NCBI RefSeq assembly: GCF_010120715.1
Contig: NZ_CP047591.1
Span: 744,001 to 808,000 of the forward strand
Length of the DNA: 64,000 nt
DNA from: Aminipila terrae
GTDB lineage: Bacteria; Bacillota; Clostridia; Peptostreptococcales; Anaerovoracaceae
Direction: 5' to 3'
A program made the position numbers and the translations under genes. Below the pieces are notes generated by a model that was not told the DNA's origin, ran no database searches, and worked only from the letters and a program-made list of their open reading frames with translations. Positions 1 through 7,368 of this stretch are shown here, one piece after another. Every line of letters begins with the position of its first letter. The first letter of the stretch is position 1.

Positions 1-505
1 CTGGAAGGCCATAGCCTTCAGCTGCACGAATCAAAATGTCAAGAGTTTTTGCAATAGTTTTCTTTGCTCTAGGGTGAGGCGAAAATATAATCGCATTTCC
101 TGATTTAATTGCTATTAACGCTTTATAAATTGTAGTGGATACCGGACTTGTTGCAGGACATAGCGCAACAACAACGCCCATTGGTACCCCTACATCCATA
201 GTTCTTTTCTGTTTGTCTTCATTGATAATGCCTACACAACGCATGCCTCTTAGTCTTGTTCTTAAATAGTCACAGGCAAATTTATTTTTAATGCATTTGT
301 CCTGCCAGTTGCCATAATCAGTTTCGTCACAAGACATTTTGGCAAGTTCGCTGATGTGCTTATCAATTTCTTCCGCCATGCGTTCAACAATCTCGTCTAA
401 TTTTTCCTGAGGAAAAGTTGCAAGTTTTTTTTGTGCCTCGCGTGCATTCTCCGCAAGAATTCGAGATTCTTGTATGGAGAGCAAATCATTATCAATAATA
501 TTCAT
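1..505 (-). CDS. Acylating (CoA-dependent) aldehyde dehydrogenase, N-terminal 168 residues, cut by window edge
   Basis: The gene reads leftward off the window. The start ATG at 505 has AAAAGGAGAG upstream. The visible part has the Rossmann NAD-binding start of the EutE/PduP/SauS family: residues about 105-150 contain MDVGVPMGVVVALCPATSP followed by a KSGNAIIFSPHPRAKK segment, typical of CoA-acylating dehydrogenases in microcompartments. The catalytic Cys lies outside the window. These enzymes oxidise a toxic aldehyde to acyl-CoA, or the reverse, inside the shell. It sits 53 bp after a shell gene in the same operon, so a BMC-lumen enzyme is likely. The aldehyde (acetaldehyde, propionaldehyde, sulfoacetaldehyde) cannot be told. 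No long N-terminal encapsulation extension is obvious. Confidence 0.88.
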   Translation of the reverse strand, partial: MNIIDNDLLSIQESRILAENAREAQKKLATFPQEKLDEIVERMAEEIDKHISELAKMSCDETDYGNWQDKCIKNKFACDYLRTRLRGMRCVGIINEDKQKRTMDVGVPMGVVVALCPATSPVSTTIYKALIAIKSGNAIIFSPHPRAKKTIAKTLDILIRAAEGYGLP

Positions 506-558
506 TTATGACTCTCCTTTTCGTCAAAATTCTAACTTTCTGATTTAACAGTAGATTA

Positions 559-864
559 TTAACCAAGTAATTTTTCAAGTGAATAACGGGCAATAATCTT
601 TTCAAGATCCTGATGTGGTCTTGCGATAACGACTGAACTGTAAAGATTACCATCTTCCATTTCTGTTACAGCCTTTACACCAGCAGCTACAGCAGTCTTG
701 CATGCTCCTACATCTCCTCTTACTAACACTGAGATGTAACCAGATGCTGTATTTTCGTATCCTACCAGCTCAACGTCTGCTGCCTTACACATTGCATCCG
801 CCGCTTCTAAAACGAAAACCAAACCAAATGTTTCAACTAAGCCTAAAGCTTCAAAATTTGCCAT
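559..864 (-). CDS. BMC-H microcompartment shell protein (101 aa)
   Basis: Single BMC domain, residues about 4-85: EALGLVETFG at the N-terminus, the VELVGYENTASGYISVLVRGDV strand-turn-strand core and the AVAAGV helix. The size is that of a hexameric EutM/PduA-type tile. The C-terminal tail (HQDLEKIIARYSLEKLLG) is helical and longer than in the sister gene at 898-1194. AAAGGAAC precedes the ATG. It is the second of two adjacent shell genes between the 87-aa gene and the aldehyde dehydrogenase. The pair is well diverged, so it is probably not a recent duplication, and the two may form different facets or pores. Confidence 0.95.
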   Translation of the reverse strand: MANFEALGLVETFGLVFVLEAADAMCKAADVELVGYENTASGYISVLVRGDVGACKTAVAAGVKAVTEMEDGNLYSSVVIARPHQDLEKIIARYSLEKLLG

Positions 865-897
865 CTGTGTAGTTCCTTTCTTATAAATAATATTTAA

Positions 898-1194
898 CTA
901 AGCATCAATATCGTGTACAGATACGATATCGCCTACCGCCGAAATCGGACGAGGCATAACATTCTTTGCAGTTAGTTTGCCTATTGCAGAAGCAGCTTCA
1001 GCACCAGCCTCAACAGCAGCTTTTACAGCAGCAACGTCACCTTTAACCAAAATTGTAACTAATGTTGATCCGATGTTTTCATAAGCAACCAGCTCAACAT
1101 CAGCAGCTTTGAGCATTTTATCTGCTCCCTCTAGCGCAGGTACCATTCCTAAAGTCTCAATTAAACCTAACGCCTGTTCTCCATAATATCTCAC
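898..1194 (-). CDS. BMC-H microcompartment shell protein (98 aa, GTG start)
   Basis: Single BMC domain: QALGLIETLGMVPALEGADKM, then VELVAYENIGSTLVTILVKGDV and AAVEAGAEAA. The tail MPRPISAVGDIVSVHDIDA carries the usual PRPH-like motif as MPRPI. The start is GTG at 1194, with GAGGAGG 6-7 bases upstream; no ATG is in range. It follows the 1217-1251 stem-loop and precedes the second shell gene by 33 bp. Expected to form the hexameric shell of the same compartment that encloses the downstream aldehyde dehydrogenase. Confidence 0.95.
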   Translation of the reverse strand: MRYYGEQALGLIETLGMVPALEGADKMLKAADVELVAYENIGSTLVTILVKGDVAAVKAAVEAGAEAASAIGKLTAKNVMPRPISAVGDIVSVHDIDA

Positions 1195-1216
1195 GGAAAA
1201 ATCCTCCTCTCACATT

Positions 1217-1251
1217 TATCCTTAGGGCATAAATACATTGCCCTAAGGATA
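1217..1251 (-). promoter_or_regulatory. Perfect 13-bp stem-loop in the BMC operon leader between genes
   Basis: TATCCTTAGGGCA (1217-1229) pairs perfectly with 1239-1251, leaving a 9-nt loop. It lies between the 87-aa gene and the first shell gene, just upstream of that gene's ribosome site. The T-run that would make it a strong terminator is missing. It could be a processing or stabilising hairpin, or an attenuator setting shell stoichiometry. The arms contain the same CCTTAGGG/CCCTAAGG core seen in the MerR-type promoters and in two terminators nearby. Confidence 0.6.
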
Positions 1252-1276
1252 TTTTAACAATTAACCAATTATTTAT

Positions 1277-1540
1277 TTATTTAATATAAGTATTAATTGT
1301 GTCTGCACCTTCTTTATGTGCGTGATAATAAACTCTCAGTTCACCTTTTGGATCAAGATCATATCTTGTTTCTTCTAACAAACCATTGGCTTCACCTGTC
1401 ATAATTGCTTCAATTACAGCAGGTTTTCTCAAAGCTTTAAAGCTGCCATACTGGCCTTTCAGAGCTTCAATTACATCATCAGCACATGCTTCTTTTACAG
1501 TTGTAAAATACTTTAATATTGCATAGTTAAGTGGTCTCAT
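1277..1540 (-). CDS. Small BMC-operon protein, 87 aa, winged-helix-like
   Basis: No firm family recognised. It is preceded by AAGGAGGAC 7 bases before the ATG and starts 4 bp after the transporter stop, so it is translationally linked to it. The sequence looks like a compact winged helix: LNYAILKYFTTVKEACADDVIEALKG (two helices), a linker, KPAVIEAIMTGEANGLLEETRYDLD, then a hydrophilic strand-rich end. A DNA-binding role would fit the fold, but a scaffold or enzyme-activation role inside the compartment is equally possible. Calling it part of the BMC system rests on operon position. Confidence 0.7.
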   Translation of the reverse strand: MRPLNYAILKYFTTVKEACADDVIEALKGQYGSFKALRKPAVIEAIMTGEANGLLEETRYDLDPKGELRVYYHAHKEGADTINTYIK

Positions 1541-1544
1541 TTTA

Positions 1545-2648
1545 TTAGTCCTCCTTCTTTCTGAATAAATCCATTGGGTTCATAGCGATTACCAGGATAC
1601 CAAGTACCATAACTATAGCAGCAGCCCATGCAATTGGAGGTAATCCCATACCTTTTTGTCCGTCAAATACGCCTAAAACAATCCAGATAAAGAACGGACC
1701 CCAGAAGGAATATGCGCCATTACAAGCCATACCCAGAGCAGCACCGCACATGCTGTTTCCTTTATACCATAAGCTATATGCATATACAGATGCAAAACCG
1801 CTGATAATAAAGAAAATTAATGAAGGCATATCTGTTACTACGTTGCCAATTAATTCTCCAGCAAGGCCAACTCCACCACCGGAAAGAATACCCCAAAGTG
1901 GAACTAAAATAATTAAGTTTGTAAGACCTGATGTACACTGTCTGATTGTGATACCGATTTCATAGTCAATCATGGAAGTACCATAACCAGCTACACAACC
2001 TTCAATACCCCAGCCTAGTGCTGCGATAAATGCGATAATCATACCCAATGCTCTTCCAGCCGGAGCATCTCCAGTCATACTTGTTGATGCAATCATCATA
2101 CTAGCTGCAAAGCAGATAGCGATACCACCCATCATACGAGCATTTAATTCCTGTTTAAATAAAATTCTTCCTAATATAGCACCGATTGCAGGGCAAAGAG
2201 CAGTAATAGGAATAATGATTGATCCTGCCATCTGTAGTGATACAACATAAGCTGTACTTGCAATAGGTCCACCAATTAGAGCAGCTACTATCATAACTGC
2301 ACCTGGCTTAGTTTTTATAGTTCTAAAGAAGTCACCTAATTTACCTTTAATAGCAGCAATAAGGATACACCAGATACCACTGATTGTGTCATTTAGTGCA
2401 CTGCCCAAAGCTCCCAGCATGTATATCATAACAAATGATGAAAGAACAGTTCCTCCTACAGTAACACCTGCATACAAATTGTTTGCCCATACACCTTTGG
2501 CCATACCTAGTGTCATAAATGCGGAATACAGTCCATAACACATACCTGATAAAATTGCAACTGTAATACCTTTTTTAAAAAAACTGGATGATAACTTTTT
2601 TTTCGCAGCAACGACTTGCGCGTTAGCTGCTCCTGAAACTTCGTTCAT
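1545..2648 (-). CDS. DMT/EamA-like integral membrane transporter, 367 aa, first gene of the BMC operon
   Basis: About ten hydrophobic segments; two internally similar halves, the first ending in GGPIASTAYVVSLQMAGSIIIPITALCPAIG and KQELNARMMGGI, which resemble the EamA/RhaT drug-metabolite superfamily. The start is placed at 2648 because AAAGGAG lies 10 bases upstream; the in-frame ATG at 2678 has no ribosome site. As the first gene after a regulated promoter and in front of shell genes, it most likely brings in the substrate broken down in the microcompartment. The substrate is unknown. Clearly a membrane protein; family assignment is moderate. Confidence 0.8.
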   Translation of the reverse strand: MNEVSGAANAQVVAAKKKLSSSFFKKGITVAILSGMCYGLYSAFMTLGMAKGVWANNLYAGVTVGGTVLSSFVMIYMLGALGSALNDTISGIWCILIAAIKGKLGDFFRTIKTKPGAVMIVAALIGGPIASTAYVVSLQMAGSIIIPITALCPAIGAILGRILFKQELNARMMGGIAICFAASMMIASTSMTGDAPAGRALGMIIAFIAALGWGIEGCVAGYGTSMIDYEIGITIRQCTSGLTNLIILVPLWGILSGGGVGLAGELIGNVVTDMPSLIFFIISGFASVYAYSLWYKGNSMCGAALGMACNGAYSFWGPFFIWIVLGVFDGQKGMGLPPIAWAAAIVMVLGILVIAMNPMDLFRKKED

Positions 2649-2862
2649 AAAAATAAAACTCCTTTCACTAAAACGCATTCATACGTTTCTTAATGTATTA
2701 TCATTAAATAAAAATTTATAATGACCTTTATTTTCGACCGGATTTGTCATTTTTATATTTTTTACTACATTTATTACAATTGCAGTTTTATTATGCCCAT
2801 ATGTCCAATTATTATAGCTTTATTATATTCCGACATTAGTCTTTCCTATGCTTTATAGCTTG
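2649..2862 (-). other. AT-rich leader of the BMC operon
   Basis: If transcription starts a few bases after the -10 at 2863-2868, the message has an approximately 200-nt untranslated leader before the ATG at 2648. It is very AT-rich. I see no open reading frame, no recognised riboswitch and no strong terminator hairpin in it. Confidence 0.4.
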
Positions 2863-2894
2863 ATTATAATCCTTGCCCTATGGGGGAATGTCAA
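2863..2894 (-). promoter_or_regulatory. MerR-type promoter of the transporter/BMC operon
   Basis: On the minus strand a perfect TTGACA (2889-2894) and a perfect TATAAT (2863-2868) are separated by 20 bp instead of 17. The spacer carries the imperfect palindrome TTCCCCCATAGGGCAAGG. Overlong spacers holding a dyad are the hallmark of promoters that MerR-family proteins activate by DNA distortion. The same arrangement stands before the surface hydrolase at 6059-6090, and a MerR gene is at 6368-7198. Confidence 0.85.
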
Positions 2895-2995
2895 CAGATA
2901 TTTTGTCAGTATTTTTTTGTTGTTAAAACACTTTCGTATAATACAAATTCGTTTAACTTTTGTGGGTTCTTTGATTTTCAAACCAATTTTTAGAC

Positions 2996-3039
2996 AAAAA
3001 AATACGCAAACGTTCCCCTTAGGGTAACGTTTGCGTATT
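2996..3039 (-). terminator. Rho-independent terminator of the surface hydrolase gene
   Basis: Perfect 14-bp stem AATACGCAAACGTT (3001-3014) with 3026-3039, loop CCCCTTAGGGT, followed on the minus strand by seven T (2996-3002). It lies 58 bp past the stop at 3097. The stem-loop junction reads ATT-CCC-AGGG-AAC-like and resembles the MerR promoter palindrome. Confidence 0.9.
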
Positions 3040-3096
3040 ATTAAAGATAATCAGAAATTTTAAAATGCAAATAGATCATTTACACAAGCAACTTAG

Positions 3097-6015
3097 TTAT
3101 TTTACTCTGCTTATTATAATTGAAGCCTGTGCTCTTGTTGCTGTATCCTTAGGTCCAAGTACAGTTGCAGATTGTCCCATGATTATTTTCTGGTTAAATG
3201 CCCAACGCATAGGGTTATGGGCATAAGATGATGTTTTAGACCAGTCATCAAAGTTCTGAATTGCCATACCTTCAATATTTGAAACATCTTTGCCGGTTGC
3301 CTTTGCATAATTGTAAAGAATTGTAACCATTTGTTCTCTAGTTATAGAATCATTAGGACTGAAATTTGTTGCTGTTGTACCACTTACAATTCCCATTTTC
3401 TTTGCCCATACTACAGCTTTTGCATAAGAAGAATCTGTTGCAACATCCTTAAAAATTTCTGTGCTTTCAACTGATTTCTCACCGCTCAATTCATATAGCT
3501 TTTGAACAAACTGGCCTCTGGACACTGCTATATTTGATGTAGCGAAATCATCTACCCATATTGGATTGGTTACTGCATAGTGTCCAGCTCCGTCCACAGC
3601 AACAAAGCTGTACCACAAGTTCTTCGTTCCATCGTTCTTCATGTCATAAGTAAACTGAACGGGTTCTTCTGTATTGTAATCATATGAAGCCACAATCTTA
3701 CCCATACTGTAAACATCGATTCTCTTTAACGTATTAACTGCCTGTACAGTTGATTTAAAGGTATATGCATTTCCTTTTGCAACGTTATATGTTTCCCCAA
3801 ACATTACACTGTCATCCAGGGTAAACAGAGGTCCCATAGTTGCATAAGCGTGGCCTGAAGTTAAAGCGGCAAGATACTTATCACCAGTTACATCTCCATT
3901 GATATGGGCGTACATTCTGATAATGCCTGGATATAATCCGGATTTAACATCATGCTGGTCTGAGCCTGCACTTAAAAACTTTTTCTGTCCTTTATTCCAG
4001 TAAACATTCATAGCATCAGCAAGAGCCCTTGCATCCATGTTCTTGGAATCCGCCAGATTTATTGTTGACTGAAGTTCTATCAGATCAAAATCATCTGTAC
4101 CCTTGTCGTGACCGCCAATAACCCCATCTCTGTTTAAAAAGAATCCATAATCTGTATAAGGATGATTTACTACGACTACCGCATTCATCTGATGACCCTT
4201 AGCGATAATCTCACCTGGTTTTAATGAAGCATTGATTGGAGTAGCTTCTGTTGCCGCCTTTGAATAATCTACATTCAAAATACCCCAGTGTCCCCATCCA
4301 GGAGAAACCTCAAGGCTTGGTACCACAGGTCTTCCGGCTGCTGCTGCCAGTTTCACCATTTCTGCATCATTTTGAACCGAATCATGATCAGAAACCAGAT
4401 TAAAATCCAGTTTTGCACATAATTGCGCAATAAACAGTTTATCAATAGGAGTTGCACCATCACCTATGCTTGAATGCTGATGGTTATCCATGTTGTACCA
4501 GTTCTTTAATCTTGGGTTTATGATTTCTTTTATTACTAAATCTTTCTCATTAACGTATTTTTCACCAGCAGATATTTTAACATCATTGATGGTTACTTTT
4601 TTAGATTCATAATCTGCACCATATGCTGCTGTAAAAGAGAATGTACCTGCTGGAACATCAAAATCAGCTACATATTCACCATTTACCAGATTTGTAAAAT
4701 ATACAGAGCTTCCCAGCATCTTAATATCTGTTGGTGCACTGGATTTAATTTCAATTCTTGCAGGGATATTTTTACCTGTCTGGTCTTTCACTTTAAGTGT
4801 TGCATGGGCACCAGCCTGTAGTGCAAAAGCCAGGATATTATTATCTGCTTTTCCGTCTTTTACTACCACACTCTGTGCATTTGATGGCGTACATCCCAGT
4901 GACTCAGCATGAATTTTGTAGCTTCCATCAGGAAGTTTGAAACTATATTCACCTTTAGCATTTGTCATGGCCCATGCCAAAGGTGCAGATTCAACTTTAA
5001 CAACAGTTTTATCATCACTTGCTACGTAAGATCCACTTTTATAAATAATAACAAAAGCATTTTCTACAGGTTTTCCAGTGCTGTCTAATACTTTACCAGA
5101 AACAGTATCTGCCTTCATTGCAAATTTTTCTATATCACGTTCTATGATAGGTGTTGTTGAAGCTGTGTCAGAAACAAGCATTTCACCATTAAATGTAACA
5201 GTTTGACCGCCTGCAACAGTTACTCTCTTATAAACATCTTTGTAACCGGATGAGCCCTTATATGTATCTGCGTCATCAAGGGATACGGATACGCAGTATG
5301 ATGAATTATAGGATTCCTTTCCATATGTAGCCACAAAATTTGCTAATGGCTCGTTGACTCTTGGATCATTTCCTATACGAATACCAGTGGCCTTCGTATC
5401 CGGATACCAACCAAAAGGCCCATACATATTGGAGGCTAATGTTGAAATGGAATACCCTGCATTCATGGCCTCATAGGATTGATTTCCAGCAGGATTATTC
5501 ATGGTAGTTACCATTTTAATGTAATCTTTTCCATCTTCCAGTATATACTTAATGGTTACGTCAAGAGGTTTATCATGTCCCTCTTTGTAATATCTTGTCT
5601 TTGAAACTACTTCAATGTTAGTGGCATTAATTTTATAAGTGACTTTTACATCATCATTTAGCAAATCCTTGCCCTTATATGCATCGGTTGCAGTCCAATA
5701 ATTATTTAAAAATTCCACGTCATTAACTAAATCTGTTCCAAAAAGTGGTTTTCCATCACTGGTTTTACCTTTAATCTTTGCAACATCCAGAATGCTTCCC
5801 TTTGTCATGTTCCAGTAATTTGATGATCCTACTGCAAAAGATGCTGCAATTTTACTATTATAAATAGTGATGTCTTTTGCATCATTTGCCATTCCCTGAT
5901 CAATTGGGGTGGTTCCTTTTACAACGCCTCCTTCAGCAGCAAATGCCGGAGTCGCAAAAAGTAACATTGCCCCCAGTAACCCTAGTGTCAACATTAAGCC
6001 TACTCTAAATTTCAT
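3097..6015 (-). CDS. Exported PHP/CehA-McbA-type metallohydrolase with SLH cell-surface anchor (972 aa)
   Basis: Starts at 6015 (MKFRVGLMLTLG), with AGGAGGATTAC upstream; an upstream in-frame codon at 6090 lies inside the promoter, before the transcript begins. A signal peptide ends near ATPAFA. Next come a beta-sandwich region (about 30-320), a carboxypeptidase-regulatory-like repeat (SGKVLDSTGKPVENAFVIIY), and a PHP-type metal site with MDNHQHS near 508, SDHDS near 543, NHPYTD, and AGSDQHD near 685. The C-terminus (about 825-972) has two to three SLH repeats that bind the cell-wall polymer. CehA/McbA relatives hydrolyse carbamates or phosphoesters; the substrate here is unknown. Its promoter is nearly identical to that of the BMC operon, so it may process the BMC substrate precursor outside the cell. 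Confidence 0.85.
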   Translation of the reverse strand: MKFRVGLMLTLGLLGAMLLFATPAFAAEGGVVKGTTPIDQGMANDAKDITIYNSKIAASFAVGSSNYWNMTKGSILDVAKIKGKTSDGKPLFGTDLVNDVEFLNNYWTATDAYKGKDLLNDDVKVTYKINATNIEVVSKTRYYKEGHDKPLDVTIKYILEDGKDYIKMVTTMNNPAGNQSYEAMNAGYSISTLASNMYGPFGWYPDTKATGIRIGNDPRVNEPLANFVATYGKESYNSSYCVSVSLDDADTYKGSSGYKDVYKRVTVAGGQTVTFNGEMLVSDTASTTPIIERDIEKFAMKADTVSGKVLDSTGKPVENAFVIIYKSGSYVASDDKTVVKVESAPLAWAMTNAKGEYSFKLPDGSYKIHAESLGCTPSNAQSVVVKDGKADNNILAFALQAGAHATLKVKDQTGKNIPARIEIKSSAPTDIKMLGSSVYFTNLVNGEYVADFDVPAGTFSFTAAYGADYESKKVTINDVKISAGEKYVNEKDLVIKEIINPRLKNWYNMDNHQHSSIGDGATPIDKLFIAQLCAKLDFNLVSDHDSVQNDAEMVKLAAAAGRPVVPSLEVSPGWGHWGILNVDYSKAATEATPINASLKPGEIIAKGHQMNAVVVVNHPYTDYGFFLNRDGVIGGHDKGTDDFDLIELQSTINLADSKNMDARALADAMNVYWNKGQKKFLSAGSDQHDVKSGLYPGIIRMYAHINGDVTGDKYLAALTSGHAYATMGPLFTLDDSVMFGETYNVAKGNAYTFKSTVQAVNTLKRIDVYSMGKIVASYDYNTEEPVQFTYDMKNDGTKNLWYSFVAVDGAGHYAVTNPIWVDDFATSNIAVSRGQFVQKLYELSGEKSVESTEIFKDVATDSSYAKAVVWAKKMGIVSGTTATNFSPNDSITREQMVTILYNYAKATGKDVSNIEGMAIQNFDDWSKTSSYAHNPMRWAFNQKIIMGQSATVLGPKDTATRAQASIIISRVK

Positions 6016-6058
6016 TGTAATCCTCCTTGTTTTATTAATAAAAAGCTTCAACAAACTA

Positions 6059-6090
6059 ATTATAATCATTGCCCTACAGGGCAATGTCAA
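6059..6090 (-). promoter_or_regulatory. MerR-type promoter of the surface hydrolase
   Basis: Minus strand: TTGACA (6085-6090), 20-bp spacer, TATAAT (6059-6064). The dyad CATTGCCCTACAGGGCAATG (6067-6086) fills the spacer and differs from perfect symmetry only at its centre. Same layout and sequence family as the promoter at 2863-2894. Transcription would start near 6052, 37 bp before the chosen start codon. Confidence 0.88.
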
Positions 6091-6300
6091 TAATGGTGTT
6101 ATCAGATTCTTTTAATAATTGTAAATTTTCTATGTGATATATTGCTATAACGTATTATAGCGTTAAAATTACTTAATATTGCCAGTTTAACCTCATATAA
6201 TCCTTGTAACTATCCAAATATCCCTTAAAGACGTTTTAATAATTTAAAAGTCATTTTCTTGCGCAATTTAAGGAGGAATGTAGTTGTTTTTTGTTCAAAA

Positions 6301-6339
6301 AAAAATAAAACATTCCCTTTAGGGTAATGTTTTATTTTT
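6301..6339 (-). terminator. Rho-independent terminator of the MerR gene
   Basis: Perfect 14-bp AT-rich stem AAAAATAAAACATT (6301-6314) with 6326-6339, loop CCCTTTAGGGT. A/T runs on both sides make it potentially bidirectional. It lies 28 bp past the merR stop. Stem top and loop together read CATTCCCTTTAGGGTAATG, close to the MerR operator. Confidence 0.85.
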
Positions 6340-6367
6340 AAATTAAATATAATTATTGCAAACAGAT

Positions 6368-7198
6368 TTAGTCCCTCGTTACCTGAATCATTATTTCGGT
6401 AACAAATTGATCTTCATTTCGTGTAGTCCAATAATCTGTCACATACCTTTCGTAGCATTCTTCTGTACAGTTATAGCCATGGCTTTCAGCCCAGTCAAAA
6501 ATTTTCTGATAAGATTCATGGATATTGGTATGACTGCCTATATGATAACATGAAGCGACCATATATCCACCCATTTTTGTCACCTGGTCTTCTTTATATT
6601 CCAGAATTGGTTTTTGCATAATTTTAACTTTTTTGCAGGTACCCTCCATCTTCTCTCTAAAAGATGGGAAATTCAGGACAACAGGACCGGTTATTTCATT
6701 ATTTATACTTTCCAGATAGTTTGTCCAGTCTATATTAATAATAGATTCTCTGTAATTATACTCAAAGTCCTGCTCCATGAAACAGTAGATAGTAGAATCT
6801 ATATACTTTACAGCAACCTCATGTACATCATTCTCAATTACCAGCTGTGCCTCTAAGATAAGATCATACCAATCCTTTACGGAGGTATAGCTATTGTGTA
6901 TATTGGCTTCTAATTCTTTCAGTTCATCAATTTTACGTCTGAACTGCCTTTCAATAATGCCATAAGTATTTCCCTCAAAAAGTTCGCGCATTTCTTCCAG
7001 TTTAAAACCCATTTGCTTATAATACTTTATAACTGGTAAAGATAACAAAGTGGTCCTGTTATAAAATCTATAATTATTGTCATCGCAGACTTTGTCAGGA
7101 GATATTATACCTATCTTGTCATAAAATCTTAGTGCCTTTTTGGATATATTACAAATTTTACTGACTTCACCTATGGAATAGTACTCTTTTTCCTCCAT
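6368..7198 (-). CDS. MerR-family activator with GyrI-like effector domain (276 aa)
   Basis: N-terminal winged helix: YYSIGEVSKICNISKKALRFYDKIGI, then NNYRFYNRTTLLSLPVIKYYKQMGF. A coiled-coil dimerisation helix spans about 80-125 (RQFRRKIDELKELEANIHNSY). The C-terminal half (about 125-276) is a GyrI/BmrR-like small-molecule pocket, ending GYNCTEECYERYVTDYW. The start is at 7198, 8 bases after GGGAGG; the codon at 7243 has no such signal. It is the obvious candidate to bind the two 20-bp-spacer promoters at 2863-2894 and 6059-6090. No matching promoter is seen before merR itself, so it is probably made constitutively and activated by a ligand. Confidence 0.9.
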   Translation of the reverse strand: MEEKEYYSIGEVSKICNISKKALRFYDKIGIISPDKVCDDNNYRFYNRTTLLSLPVIKYYKQMGFKLEEMRELFEGNTYGIIERQFRRKIDELKELEANIHNSYTSVKDWYDLILEAQLVIENDVHEVAVKYIDSTIYCFMEQDFEYNYRESIINIDWTNYLESINNEITGPVVLNFPSFREKMEGTCKKVKIMQKPILEYKEDQVTKMGGYMVASCYHIGSHTNIHESYQKIFDWAESHGYNCTEECYERYVTDYWTTRNEDQFVTEIMIQVTRD

Positions 7199-7368
7199 AA
7201 ATCCAACCTCCCACAAATTTTTAATGTTATTAGTATATACCAAATATCCATGGATTCACAAGTAAATTTTTATGTATACACGGAGCACTAAAATAACAAT
7301 TTTGTTGTTTAATTTCGTGCTTCAAATGTCATTACATTGTCTATAAGCGATTCCATATTAAGTGCCGA

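Noticed and set aside
6016..6090. Longer N-terminus for the surface hydrolase
   Set aside because: The upstream start codons lie at or before the -10 box; the transcript would not include them. The AGGAGG before 6015 and the signal peptide decide the start.
5909..6115. Plus-strand open frame over the hydrolase start and promoter
   Set aside because: Antisense to the signal-peptide region, no ribosome site, and overlaps the MerR-type promoter.
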